Source of the DNA: Bacilli bacterium
Lineage (GTDB): Bacteria > Bacillota > Bacilli > Paenibacillales > NBRC-103111
Assembly: GCA_028287395.1 (NCBI GenBank)
Contig: JAQBPR010000123.1
Location: 1 to 54,371, forward strand
DNA: 54,371 bases
Reading direction: 5' to 3'
Part shown: positions 24,390 through 33,243 of the stretch, piece after piece
Position numbering within the stretch: position 1 is the first letter of the stretch
How the letters are laid out: each line of letters begins with the position of its first letter
Made by a program: the position numbers and the translations under genes
Notes under the pieces: model-generated
Databases searched by the model: none
Told to the model about the DNA's origin: nothing
Seen by the model: only the letters and a program-made list of their open reading frames with translations

Positions 24390-25398
24390 GACTTATATCC
24401 CCCGCAATTTCGCTTCGATCCAATACATCATAACTCATCAGATGATCCTGCTGCGGTGGAGTGCCACCTTCAAAATAGGCGTGAAGCTCTTTTATAGCTT
24501 CCCTTCCCATATCCTCCGGCTTTTGAATGATCGTCGCTTCAATCTCGCCTTTGCTGATCGCTTGCTTTGTTTCATCCAGATCGTCAAAGCCGAAAATTTT
24601 AACACGAGCAGACATATTTAACGTTTTGACTGCTTGTAAAATGCCAACCGCATCAAACGCGCTTGTACCCACCATTACATTAATTTGGGGATCGTCTCTG
24701 AGCATCTTCTCAGCCGCCTGGATTGCTTGAATACGCGATATGTTAGAAACGCCGACGCCCGACAGCTTAATGCTAGGAACCGACTGAACCACAGAAAGGA
24801 AGCCTTTAAGTCGGTCTTGTTGATTTGGAGAATCATGACTGCCAATAATGACTCCGATGCGTTGGGGTTTGGAAGCATTGCCCGAATTCAGCATCGACTT
24901 AATAACGATTTCGCCCAGCTTCTTCCCCGAACCGAGGTTGTCCGTGCCTATATAGTTGAGCCGCTTGCTGCTTGAAACATCATTATCCACTGTGATGACA
25001 GGAATGCCCCGTCCCTTCGCTTTTTCGATCAAAAGCTTATATTCCTCTATCTCAATCCCCTGAACCACAATACCATCGACCTTCGAGTCAATCGCTTTGT
25101 CAAACAGCTTCGTCTGCTCGGTCGGATTAAGTCGAAACGGTCCCGTATATTCCAGATCCATATTAAAGCTTTTTGCCTCTTCCTCAGCTCCATGCTCTAT
25201 CGTACGCCAGAACGGATTGTCCAACTCCTGCGAGATCAGAACGATATGGTGCTTCGCAAAGGTTTTAGCGTTAGGGTTGTCTTCCACTTCACCGACGATG
25301 CCACGGATCTTTATATAAGAATAGGCAAAATGACTGATCAAATATAAAAAGACCAGAAAAAGCGCAGCAAGCGGTATCGTCCATTTTTGGTTATTCAT
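24379..25398 (-). CDS. membrane-anchored sugar-binding sensor protein (Peripla_BP_4)
   Basis: This 339-residue protein starts with one transmembrane anchor (WTIPLAALFLVFLYLISHF) and no lipobox, then has a periplasmic-binding-protein fold (about 45-325): VLISQELDNPFWRTIEHGAEEEA, VDGIVVQGI, IPVITVDNDV and GFDDLDETKQAI. Its anchoring, and its position as the first gene before a YesM kinase and YesN regulator, suggest it captures an extracellular sugar and signals to the kinase rather than feeding a transporter. The ligand is not readable. The ATG follows GGGGTGTG, and a cre site lies just upstream. Confidence 0.85.
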   Translation of the reverse strand: MNNQKWTIPLAALFLVFLYLISHFAYSYIKIRGIVGEVEDNPNAKTFAKHHIVLISQELDNPFWRTIEHGAEEEAKSFNMDLEYTGPFRLNPTEQTKLFDKAIDSKVDGIVVQGIEIEEYKLLIEKAKGRGIPVITVDNDVSSSKRLNYIGTDNLGSGKKLGEIVIKSMLNSGNASKPQRIGVIIGSHDSPNQQDRLKGFLSVVQSVPSIKLSGVGVSNISRIQAIQAAEKMLRDDPQINVMVGTSAFDAVGILQAVKTLNMSARVKIFGFDDLDETKQAISKGEIEATIIQKPEDMGREAIKELHAYFEGGTPPQQDHLMSYDVLDRSEIAGDISHEH

Positions 25399-25412
25399 CG
25401 CACACCCCTAAT

Positions 25413-25426
25413 TGAAAGCGTTTACT
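25413..25426 (-). promoter_or_regulatory. cre site before the sensor operon
   Basis: TGAAAGCGTTTACT (plus strand) matches the cre consensus and lies 15 bp upstream of the start codon. There it could act as a roadblock that represses the sensing operon when preferred sugars are present. Confidence 0.6.
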
Positions 25427-25569
25427 ACTAATAAACAATCGCAAGTTGTAGTATAGAAAGATTTTAATAAGACAGCATAGCGATACAGTGAACACAAAAA
25501 AAATTCATAGAGTGCCCTTCGCCTTAAATCTAGTACTTCTATTATATCTCAGTAAATATTATTTGCAGT

Positions 25570-25644
25570 AAAAAAATAGCGTTAGCAGATGCACAGTTAA
25601 GATAAGCTTCGTTCAACTTAAATTAATCGGCATTTGCAACGCTA
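25570..25644 (-). terminator. terminator of the aldolase-like gene
   Basis: On the minus strand TAGCGTTGCAAATGC pairs with GCATCTGCTAACGCTA around a loop of about 40 nt and is followed by T7. It starts about 20 bp after the stop codon. Confidence 0.7.
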
Positions 25645-25662
25645 CTTTTGAGTGTAATAAAA

Positions 25663-26616
25663 TTATTTCGAACCTACGGATACTTCCGGCGAAGTCAATT
25701 TATCATAAAATTCAACAAATTTATCCTTATCTTCACTTTCACGCAGCGCCATGGCTACACGAGGATGCTCGTTTAATGCGCCCGAAATCATGTAGGGGAT
25801 AATGTAGCCCCACTCCACCTTTTGGCGAAGAGGAATCATATGGCGTTCAATGACATCCAATACCGGACGTAAATCATAACGCGGATTTTTCAAGTAGCTT
25901 ACCAGCAATTCGGTTGGGCAGTTCCCTGCTGCGCGTCCCATTCCATAGACCGAGGAATCAAGGAAGACAACACCCTTCTGCACGCCTACCAGTGTATTAG
26001 AGAAAGCAAGCTGCATATTGTTATGCGTATGAATGCCCAATTGTTTGTCCGGCAGCAAGCTGTGAAACTTATCCACTAAATATTCCATATCCTTCGCATC
26101 CATACTGCCGTAAGAATCGACGATATAGACAATATCCACAGGACTTTTGCTAATTTCTTCGAAAGCTTCTGCCAATTCATGCTCCAGCACATGGGACAAG
26201 GCCATAATATTCAAGCTGGTTTCGTAGCCCATATCGTGGAATTTTTGCACCAAATCCAGCGCTTTATCTACATCTTTAATGTAGCAGGCCACACGAATCA
26301 AATCCAACATGCTTTCACTGCGCGGTAAAATATCGTTTTCATCTACACGGCCGATATCGACTAGAGCAGATAATTTAGTTTCTGTTTTTTGTGGAATCAC
26401 TTCGCGCAAAAATTTCTCATCCAGAAAACGCCAAGGCCCTGCTTCACCTTTAAGCAGCTTAGGCGAGTTTTTGTAGCCGATTTCCATATATTCAACGCCT
26501 GCTGCGCTTAATCCTTTATACAAATCTTGCACAAATTCCACACTAAAATCCCAATTGTTTACTAATCCTCCATCACGAATCGTACAGTCTAAAATTTTGC
26601 AGTTATTTCTAGTCAT
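25663..26616 (-). CDS. DRE-TIM metallolyase / HMGL-like aldolase
   Basis: This 317-residue protein starts TRNNCKILDCTIRDGGLVNNW, the LDCTIRDGG box of the HMG-CoA lyase/isopropylmalate synthase/DmpG superfamily, with HTHNNMQLAFSNTL near 198 carrying the metal-binding histidines and SVYGMGRAAGNCP near 222. It is annotated as aldolase catalytic domain in related genomes. The substrate is unknown. Some relatives make or cleave 4-hydroxy-2-oxoacids. It stands alone between a good promoter (26691-26720) and a terminator. The start has GGAAGGAAG upstream. Confidence 0.85.
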   Translation of the reverse strand: MTRNNCKILDCTIRDGGLVNNWDFSVEFVQDLYKGLSAAGVEYMEIGYKNSPKLLKGEAGPWRFLDEKFLREVIPQKTETKLSALVDIGRVDENDILPRSESMLDLIRVACYIKDVDKALDLVQKFHDMGYETSLNIMALSHVLEHELAEAFEEISKSPVDIVYIVDSYGSMDAKDMEYLVDKFHSLLPDKQLGIHTHNNMQLAFSNTLVGVQKGVVFLDSSVYGMGRAAGNCPTELLVSYLKNPRYDLRPVLDVIERHMIPLRQKVEWGYIIPYMISGALNEHPRVAMALRESEDKDKFVEFYDKLTSPEVSVGSK

Positions 26617-26690
26617 TTGTACTTCTTCCTTCCCTCTTCATCACGTTTAAGCTTCTATGCTTTTAAGCAGTAAAGCAAAATATATTGGAA

Positions 26691-26720
26691 ATAGTAGCAT
26701 ATCGAACAGCGTTTTGTCAA
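26691..26720 (-). promoter_or_regulatory. promoter of the aldolase-like gene
   Basis: TTGACA (26715-26720) and TACTAT (26691-26696) lie 18 bp apart on the minus strand. Confidence 0.6.
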
Positions 26721-26798
26721 ACTGTATCCATTCCCGAACCGTCCGCATAAAAATAACTAAATGTATTTACTAAGTTATGGAAGGTTGGTGTACCGCCT

Positions 26799-27110
26799 AT
26801 GAAAAATTATACAAATGAAAAACATAACCAGACGTATCCCTCGCTCCGAAATATTCGCCGAGCGTGTCAACGCGAATTATACCGTACCGTTAAAAAATTA
26901 AACAAATACATTTCACCTGATATAATGAAGCAAGCAGAACAAATATATTTGCAAAAGGTTGTTCTGAACTTGCCTTGGATTGCAGAAAACGGAAGTAATC
27001 GAAAATTATTAGCGAATTGGTGGAAAGACAATGTATGTGATGAGATCGCCGTCTTATGGAGCGTAGAACCGAGTACGCTTGCCATTGCCTTTCGCGATTC
27101 GTTTAGCTAG
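26799..27110 (+). CDS. conserved-looking small protein, 103 aa, unknown function
   Basis: The protein is basic at the N-terminus (LRNIRRACQRELYRTVKKL) and has a tryptophan-rich C-terminal half (LPWIAENGSNRKLLANWW, EIAVLWSVEPSTLAIAF). No signal peptide or membrane segment is present. The composition and clean frame make it a real gene, and I recall similar small proteins in Paenibacillus genomes without an assigned function. The ribosome binding site is weak (GGTTGGTG, 9 nt). It is single, on the plus strand, between minus-strand genes. Confidence 0.6.
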   Translation: MKNYTNEKHNQTYPSLRNIRRACQRELYRTVKKLNKYISPDIMKQAEQIYLQKVVLNLPWIAENGSNRKLLANWWKDNVCDEIAVLWSVEPSTLAIAFRDSFS

Positions 27111-27111
27111 T

Positions 27112-27240
27112 CTATTGGTTCGGTTCGTCTTCTTCCCACTTTTTCGAGTAAGCCTTATTGGTTACCCAGATGGTTATATAACAGACTACTGCAATAACAA
27201 GGCCTGCCGTAATCCAAACGCCAATTCCTATACCTTCCAC
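27112..27240 (-). CDS. small single-span membrane protein, 42 aa
   Basis: GTG at 27240, 6 nt after GGGAGGG, opens the frame MEGIGIGVWITAGLVIAVVC, then YITIWVTNKAYSKKWEEDEP and two more residues. One transmembrane helix (6-28) and a charged cytoplasmic tail are predicted. The frame has a strong ribosome binding site and ends 1 bp past the stop of the convergent 103-residue gene. It is too short to place in a family; a regulatory or complex-stabilising small membrane protein is the usual reading. Confidence 0.55.
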   Translation of the reverse strand: MEGIGIGVWITAGLVIAVVCYITIWVTNKAYSKKWEEDEPNQ

Positions 27241-27337
27241 TCTAAACCCTCCCAAATTCCTATTCCCTTTATTATAAATCTATATTTGCTTTATATTCTC
27301 CATATTTACGACAATTTATTGACGGAAGCTAATTTAC

Positions 27338-28141
27338 TCAAAACTCCCATTCTTCCTTCAATTGTTGATATACCGCAATTAAAAATGAAGTCGAAACCTT
27401 CTTATACAACTCCTCATCCGCAAACGACATTTTTCGCAATAAATGGATAGCCATTTGATCGCTTATCTCCGCTCGCTTTTTTTTCGTTAAATGCGGCAAT
27501 CTCTCCATAAATGTAGCTAGCATCAGCCAATCTTCACGGGTTAATTTTGTCTTTTGAGCTTCGCTTATCGTTAGCTCTATCGAATCATCCTTCGATTTGG
27601 CAATTGTTTTCACAATGCGACGCTGCTTCTTGTGACGGTCTCGTTTGATATCGATAATCACTACAGTCCCTGCCAGTAAATCGCCGATCCGTTTATCCTT
27701 TGGGTGAAAAAAACTAACAGCAATGCCGAGAGAATAAAACAAAGGTAAGCCGTCGATGATCCGAAAGAAATTACGAATTAACGAAGATAGCATGGTCAAT
27801 GCTTGTCCATTGTCTTGGATCACACGAATACCGATCCATTTCTTACCAAACGTTTTTCCGCCCATATAAAATTCAGTGCAGACAAAATAGCTATACTGAA
27901 TTAAATAAAACAATATAATCGCCAAGCCCCCGACATATTCTTTGGCTAAAACAAGATACCCCTTCGAAAAAAGCGAGGTCGTTTCAGCCAACGCGGTAAA
28001 AATAATCGCATAAAAAGCACCCAGCAGCAGCCAATCTATAATGTGCGCTCCCGCTCGACTGCCAATGCCTGCTGTTTCATATTCCAATCTTACCTGTTCT
28101 GGTGTTAATACAGACATTTCTCTTTGCGCAAAATCATGCAT
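27338..28141 (-). CDS. RDD-family membrane protein
   Basis: This 267-residue protein has an RDD domain in the first 165 residues, with IGSRAGAHIIDWLLLG (the R..DD-type start), FYMGGKTFGKKWIGIRVI and KDKRIGDLLAGTVVI, and three to four helices. A cytoplasmic tail of about 100 residues rich in Lys and Asp follows. RDD proteins are membrane proteins of unclear role, some linked to Na+/H+ exchange. It is divergent from the SpoIIM-like gene, and this pairing is common beside MoxR-DUF58 operons. Confidence 0.8.
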   Translation of the reverse strand: MHDFAQREMSVLTPEQVRLEYETAGIGSRAGAHIIDWLLLGAFYAIIFTALAETTSLFSKGYLVLAKEYVGGLAIILFYLIQYSYFVCTEFYMGGKTFGKKWIGIRVIQDNGQALTMLSSLIRNFFRIIDGLPLFYSLGIAVSFFHPKDKRIGDLLAGTVVIIDIKRDRHKKQRRIVKTIAKSKDDSIELTISEAQKTKLTREDWLMLATFMERLPHLTKKKRAEISDQMAIHLLRKMSFADEELYKKVSTSFLIAVYQQLKEEWEF

Positions 28142-28194
28142 GAGAGATTCCTCGCTTTCATCAAAATATGGTAAACTAAAGGAATTCAGGAAAG

Positions 28195-29190
28195 ATGGGG
28201 GCGATTAGACTGAACGTGCAGCTTTTCATTAAACAAAATCGTTCCGATTGGAACCAGCTTGAACAAATTTTACCTTTATTCGCTAAGTCTCCAAAGAAGA
28301 TCCACGCTTCGCAAATTGACGAGCTAAGCCAATTATACAAAAAAACCTCCGCCCATTTGGCGCATATGCGTACCTATCATCCAGGGGATGATGTGACCGA
28401 ATATTTAAATCATCTGGTTGCCCAAGCACATCATGCTGTATTTCAGGAACAGTTCAAAAGCAAGCACCAGCTTGGATTTTTCTTCAAGGTCTACTTTCCT
28501 TCCTTGATTCGCAGTCGTCAGCGCTTTATCCTTTTTGCTTTTCTGCTATTTCTAATTGGCGCGCTATCTGGTTTTATCGCTATTTGGCAGGACAGCGCAA
28601 ACGTATATGCCGTACTCCCGCAATCGATTGCCGGCAATATTGATCCATCGCAAACGGGCAAAGGCTTGGAAACTGCACCGCATGCAGTCATGTCTGCATC
28701 AATCATGACCAACAATATTAAAGTAGCGATCTTTGCCTTTGTCGGGGGAATAACCTTTGGCATCGCAACCGTTTATTTCATGCTTTATAATGGTCTCATC
28801 GTTGGCGCTTTAGCAGCGGTTTACTGGAAAGCTGGACAAAGCTACTTGTTCTGGGCCTACATTTTACCGCATGGGATTATTGAACTAACTGCTATTTTTA
28901 TCGCCGGCGGCGCAGGCTTATATATGGGCTATCGGATGTTTGTCCCCGGTCCTTATCCCTGGAAGCTGCAATTGGTCCGAAGTGCCAAAGAAACGGTTCA
29001 GCTCCTTATGGGAACCATTCCTTTATTCGTGATTGCAGGAACGATTGAAGGGTACATTACCCCCTCTTCGCTTTCGCTGAGCACCAAATATTCGTTTGCC
29101 ATCGGAACCTTATTATTGCTTGCTGCTTACTATGCTTATGGCTGGATGAACCGCAATCAGAGTGCTTCTCTTGATTTGATTTCCAAATAA
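28195..29190 (+). CDS. SpoIIM-like membrane protein (stage II sporulation M family)
   Basis: This 331-residue protein has a soluble N-terminal region (1-100) and about six helices from residue 105 to the end, with KAGQSYLFWAYILPHGIIELTAIFIAGGAG, shown here as LPHGIIELTAIFIAGGAG, typical of SpoIIM. SpoIIM itself works in peptidoglycan degradation during engulfment, but this longer relative with a soluble N-terminus is the type that accompanies MoxR/DUF58 genes and is probably not the sporulation protein proper. The ATG has AGGA only 3 nt before it. A GTG at 28216 is the alternative start. Confidence 0.8.
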   Translation: MGAIRLNVQLFIKQNRSDWNQLEQILPLFAKSPKKIHASQIDELSQLYKKTSAHLAHMRTYHPGDDVTEYLNHLVAQAHHAVFQEQFKSKHQLGFFFKVYFPSLIRSRQRFILFAFLLFLIGALSGFIAIWQDSANVYAVLPQSIAGNIDPSQTGKGLETAPHAVMSASIMTNNIKVAIFAFVGGITFGIATVYFMLYNGLIVGALAAVYWKAGQSYLFWAYILPHGIIELTAIFIAGGAGLYMGYRMFVPGPYPWKLQLVRSAKETVQLLMGTIPLFVIAGTIEGYITPSSLSLSTKYSFAIGTLLLLAAYYAYGWMNRNQSASLDLISK

Positions 29191-30536
29191 TAATTAATCG
29201 CTCTAAGCGCAAGCTGATCTGCGGCGACATCCAATACCGCAATACCTCGATTGGCCATTTGTTGAACATACGTTTTGCGATCCAGTGTGAATTTTTGCGC
29301 AGTGCTTTTAATGAAAGCAGAGCGGCTGTCCTTCACTTCACTATGGGTCCAACCATGCAAGAGCGGGTCCTGAAGCGATAGCAGCAGCAATAAATGAGTA
29401 CGACGCATACGAATAAAATAAGGAACGAGCTGATCCTCGAACAAAAAGCTTTCCATATCCGAAAAAAGGACGAGTAAGCTGCGCTTACGCTGATTGCGCA
29501 TGATGTATTCTAAAGCCATGCTATAATTGGATTCTTCCGGGTCGCTTTGCAAAGCATAGACCGCATCCAGTATAACTTGAAGATGCGCTAACCCGCGACC
29601 TACTGGAACATAGACCTTAAGTATATTGGAAAACGCAACTACAGCGACTTGATCCCCCTGTTTCAACGCCACAGCTGCAAGGGTCAAAGCAGCCTCCAAG
29701 CTGCGATCCAATTTGATTCTTTGATCCAGCTCTACGCCCATCATCCGTCCGCAATCCAACAGTATTGTCACAATTTTACCGTGTTCCGGCTGAAATACAC
29801 TCGTCATTAGCTTGTTCGTGCGTGCAGTAGCCGTCCAATTGATAAATCGCGGGTCATCATCTGTGGTATATTCGCGAATATAGGCAAAATCCGTGCCTGT
29901 CTTTGCCTTTTTTAGAATGCGTGTCCCGTCAATCACTAAGCTTTGTTGTAAAGATCCTAATATTCCACGAACTCCAGATAAGTCCGGATAAATTCGTATA
30001 GACTGAGCATATTCGAGTCTGGACTGTTTAGTCCATAGCCCCAATACCCCTTGATATCGCAAATACAAATATTGAAGCACGTAGCTGCCTCTTGCGGAGC
30101 TTTGCGTCTGATAATGCACGATCTTTTCATTGGAATCTACAGCTATACCTTGCAGCGCGGCAATAGAATCTGTGGCAAAAACCAACGGGAGATCATCCGT
30201 TAAACTCACCCTGACTTCTTGCTTTCCGCTATTGCGCAGAAGGATAGAAACCGTAAAGGGTTGATTGATATCCGCACGATCCGGCAGTATCCGCGTGGCT
30301 TCAAGCTGTTTTCGGCGCGGCAGCATGAGTAGGTCGATTACGCTAAAAATAACGAGCAAGCTATTATAAGTCCAGAAAAATGCAAAGCTCATTCCAAACA
30401 GAAAACCAACGGGCGCAAACAGAACCCCAAGCAAAATCACAAATAGCAGCCTTCGCGTTGGCAGCACAAATTGAGTGGCAAATGTATTACCTAGGAACCG
30501 GAATAGAGGCCAACGCTTCCTGGATAATTTGGTCAC
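29157..30536 (-). CDS. DUF58 protein (vWA-like), 459 aa
   Basis: The protein starts with a short basic region, two membrane helices (about 25-70), an immunoglobulin-like strand region, and the DUF58 domain near 230-460 with FAYIREYTTDDDPRFINWTATAR and a vWA-type MIDAS-like region TILLDCGRMMG. It partners with MoxR ATPases as a chaperone-type complex. I chose the GTG at 30536 because GGAGGG precedes it at 8 nt; it overlaps the moxR gene by 50 bp. The longer frame to 30617 lies inside moxR and lacks a ribosome binding site. It converges with the SpoIIM-like gene, overlapping it by about 34 bp. Confidence 0.85.
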   Translation of the reverse strand: MTKLSRKRWPLFRFLGNTFATQFVLPTRRLLFVILLGVLFAPVGFLFGMSFAFFWTYNSLLVIFSVIDLLMLPRRKQLEATRILPDRADINQPFTVSILLRNSGKQEVRVSLTDDLPLVFATDSIAALQGIAVDSNEKIVHYQTQSSARGSYVLQYLYLRYQGVLGLWTKQSRLEYAQSIRIYPDLSGVRGILGSLQQSLVIDGTRILKKAKTGTDFAYIREYTTDDDPRFINWTATARTNKLMTSVFQPEHGKIVTILLDCGRMMGVELDQRIKLDRSLEAALTLAAVALKQGDQVAVVAFSNILKVYVPVGRGLAHLQVILDAVYALQSDPEESNYSMALEYIMRNQRKRSLLVLFSDMESFLFEDQLVPYFIRMRRTHLLLLLSLQDPLLHGWTHSEVKDSRSAFIKSTAQKFTLDRKTYVQQMANRGIAVLDVAADQLALRAINYYLEIKSREAL

Positions 30537-31419
30537 GGGTCGCTCCCTCCAATTCCGCCTGCGGCGACAAAATAATCCGATGTCTAAGCGCTGGGCGTGA
30601 AATGAGCTTGACATCATCCGGTGTTACATAGCTTCTCCCGTCCAGTAAAGCCCAGGCTTTACTGGCCATCATCACTGCAATACCAGCACGCGGACTTGCG
30701 CCAAGCTGAATTTGCGGTAATTCCCTCGTTTTGCGAATGATTGCAGTAATATATTCGACAATGGAATCCTCGACCACCACTTGAGCTAATTCCTTACGCT
30801 TTTCACGTATTTGCTCTAAGGTACATACAGATTCAATCGCTTTTACTTGTTCATTGCTAAAGGGTATATGTCGTTGTAAAATCATTTTTTCAGAGTCTGC
30901 AGAAGGATAATCTAACAGCAATTTAAACATAAATCGATCCAATTGGGCCTCTGGAAGCGGATAAGTTCCCTCATATTCAACAGGATTTTGCGTCGCAACG
31001 ACAAAAAACGGATCTGCCAGACGATAGGTTTCACCATGAATCGTCGTTTGCCTCTCTTCCATAGCTTCCAATAAAGCAGCTTGCGTTTTTGGCCCGGTTC
31101 GGTTAATTTCATCCGCCAAAAGTAAATGACAAAAGATTGGCCCTTTCACCATTTGAAAATCATTTTCCTTCATATTAAAAACAACATTACCGGTAATATC
31201 GCTTGGCATCATATCTGGCGTAAACTGGATCCGCCGATATTGCCCTTGGATTAATTCCGCAAGCGTACGTGCCATTTTCGTTTTCCCAAGCCCAGGAACT
31301 CCTTCAAGAAGAACATGGCCTCCTGCCAATAATGCAGCGATCAAAAGCTTTATATTTTGGCTTTGACCAAATAGCGTTTTCTCCATACTTTCAATTAACT
31401 GTTTCATCCCAAATTTCAC
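30487..31419 (-). CDS. MoxR-family AAA+ ATPase
   Basis: This 310-residue ATPase has Walker A GVPGLGKTKMA (40-50), Walker B LLADEINR near 105, a sensor-1 region VVATQNPVEYEGTYPLPEAQ (typical MoxR), and a C-terminal lid domain. MoxR proteins act with DUF58/vWA partners to mature or insert metal centres or assemble protein complexes. The start overlaps the stop of the DUF4350 gene (ATGA), and the end overlaps the DUF58 gene, so the three are coupled. Confidence 0.9.
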   Translation of the reverse strand: MKFGMKQLIESMEKTLFGQSQNIKLLIAALLAGGHVLLEGVPGLGKTKMARTLAELIQGQYRRIQFTPDMMPSDITGNVVFNMKENDFQMVKGPIFCHLLLADEINRTGPKTQAALLEAMEERQTTIHGETYRLADPFFVVATQNPVEYEGTYPLPEAQLDRFMFKLLLDYPSADSEKMILQRHIPFSNEQVKAIESVCTLEQIREKRKELAQVVVEDSIVEYITAIIRKTRELPQIQLGASPRAGIAVMMASKAWALLDGRSYVTPDDVKLISRPALRHRIILSPQAELEGATRDQIIQEALASIPVPR

Positions 31420-32597
31420 TCCTTCTCTACTGCTTGGACCATTTCCGTGAAAACGTGGCTATCCTGTACAAATTGTTTCGTTGTATAGCCTTCCAATTGT
31501 TTCATTTCCTCTAAGCGATATAAAAGGGATTGCAGATTCTTAAACCTTACGTGCTCCCACTTTCTTTCCGCAAACGTAAGGATTTCTTCAATGGATGCAT
31601 TAGTACGAATGCCCCAGCGCTCTTGGATCATTTGCCGAAAATATCGTTCTTGATTCAAAATAGCCGCTTTATGGCTTCCAGATCTTTGATACCAATGAGC
31701 CACCGCCAAGAGCGTTTCATCCCCGCGACGCACAACCCATTCCCTTGGAACAGCTATAGAACCGAAGCGTTTACCCTTCCACCATAACCAGAATAATAAA
31801 GCCAGCAATAGTTGCACATAAACAATCAACAGCCATCCGGGATACACCGCCAGCAAGCCTGATCCCGTATCATATCCATGATGATACTCATCCACCCATA
31901 TATCTCCCTGAAGAGAGAGCAAGGAACTCCATACCATTTCAAAATGCGATGCCGTCAATATTTTATCATTCGTTAACCAATCTGGAGTTAGAAATACGGT
32001 GATCGAGCCTTCGCCCCGCTTAGTTTGAGCTGCCAATACTCCTTGATCGTCTTCCCACAGCACCTTTACATCCTTCTCAGGCTTGATGCGATACTTAGAA
32101 GTTACTTCGCCTCTATAGAATTCCGATGAATCCGGAGCATGAATTTGTGTCAATGGCGTTGGGCTGGGAGTCAGCTGCAACGATCCCTTCACAAGCGTTT
32201 TAGCATCGGAGGAAGGCTTTTCAGCTGCTTTATCCAGTTCTTTCGTAGCAAATGGTGATTTGTCAATGGGGTTACGCTGAAATAAAAGCAGGTGATTCCC
32301 GTCTTCTACCCATTGAAGCAGTTCCTTCATCTCTTTCGAACCGACTCCCTCAGGCTCAATCAGCAGCAGCGATTGCCCTTGCGCCGGAAGTCTTATCCAC
32401 GGCTGTTTCCATTCCTTGACGATATGGCCTTTTTCCTGCAGCAATAGCTTGATTGCCTTTGTTCCATCTGGCGCTGCGGAAAATGACACATACGCTGGTT
32501 GTTTCGGCGCTTCATTTCGCGTCGTCAGCAAGCCAATCACCACGAATAGTACAATCATCGCAGCCAAACCAAATTTGTACTTATTGCGTTTGTACAT
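31416..32597 (-). CDS. DUF4350-domain membrane protein
   Basis: This 393-residue protein has a signal-anchor (GLAAMIVLFVVIGLL), an extracytoplasmic DUF4350 domain (about 40-220) with GTKAIKLLLQEKGHIVKEW, a second helix near 255-275 and a cytoplasmic tail. It belongs to the MoxR/DUF58/DUF4129 gene cluster. I chose the ATG at 32597 with AGAGGAGG upstream; the long frame to 32678 lies within the upstream gene. Function unknown. Confidence 0.8.
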   Translation of the reverse strand: MYKRNKYKFGLAAMIVLFVVIGLLTTRNEAPKQPAYVSFSAAPDGTKAIKLLLQEKGHIVKEWKQPWIRLPAQGQSLLLIEPEGVGSKEMKELLQWVEDGNHLLLFQRNPIDKSPFATKELDKAAEKPSSDAKTLVKGSLQLTPSPTPLTQIHAPDSSEFYRGEVTSKYRIKPEKDVKVLWEDDQGVLAAQTKRGEGSITVFLTPDWLTNDKILTASHFEMVWSSLLSLQGDIWVDEYHHGYDTGSGLLAVYPGWLLIVYVQLLLALLFWLWWKGKRFGSIAVPREWVVRRGDETLLAVAHWYQRSGSHKAAILNQERYFRQMIQERWGIRTNASIEEILTFAERKWEHVRFKNLQSLLYRLEEMKQLEGYTTKQFVQDSHVFTEMVQAVEKE

Positions 32598-33243
32598 CGA
32601 ATTCGCCTCCTCTGACAATCGGCTCAATAAGACGGTACATTGCAAGAAATTCATTGGCATCGATCTCTTTTTTTCCATACCAGCCTTTGTCGAAAAGCAG
32701 CGCTGCTTCCCTAAAAGCGCCCGACAGCTCAGGCTTCTTCATCCGTAGCGCTTCCGCATATTCACCATTCGTTTTCCAGCCTTCGACACGAATCCAACCT
32801 CTGCTGTCACAATAAAAGAGGAGCGCCAAAAACAAATAGCGCGCTCCATCCTTCCAATTCAGCTCATCTTCTGATTGCCGTGCGCTTTGCATATAAGTCG
32901 TAAACGAGCGTTTCAGTTCTTCTTCGGTTAGATGAATGCGCTTTGAAAGCCGACGCTGTCTAGTCAATTGACTCATAAACCAATAAATCAAATAGACGAG
33001 TAGGCATAACCCCGCTAAAATAACCAAATAAGAAATGAAATTTAGCGTGTGCACGTTCGAAGGTAAAAATCGGTCAGGGATCAGCTTAGCAATCTGTTTA
33101 AACAGGTATTTTAAACCACCGACGATCCAATCGCGTAAATTAAAGATTTTATGGTGATAAGCGCTAAATTCGTCGCGGTCTAAAATTTTTTGAAGCTGCG
33201 TTTTATCTTCTGAAACATCTGTAGCAGCAATGGAATTAATCAT
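32581..33243 (-). CDS. DUF4129-domain membrane protein
   Basis: This 220-residue protein has a soluble N-terminal part, a helix near 85-110 (NFISYLVILAGLCLLVYLIYWF) and a C-terminal DUF4129 region (about 130-200) with ARQSEDELNWKDGARYLFLALLFY and RLIEPIVRGGEF. It sits in the MoxR cluster. The start ATG overlaps the stop of the upstream gene by 8 bp (ATGATTAA), the usual sign of coupling. Its function is unknown. Confidence 0.8.
   Translation of the reverse strand: MINSIAATDVSEDKTQLQKILDRDEFSAYHHKIFNLRDWIVGGLKYLFKQIAKLIPDRFLPSNVHTLNFISYLVILAGLCLLVYLIYWFMSQLTRQRRLSKRIHLTEEELKRSFTTYMQSARQSEDELNWKDGARYLFLALLFYCDSRGWIRVEGWKTNGEYAEALRMKKPELSGAFREAALLFDKGWYGKKEIDANEFLAMYRLIEPIVRGGEFDVQTQ

Noticed and set aside
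28195-29190. Canonical sporulation gene spoIIM
   Set aside because: The protein is much longer than SpoIIM, has a soluble N-terminal region, and sits beside a MoxR cluster.
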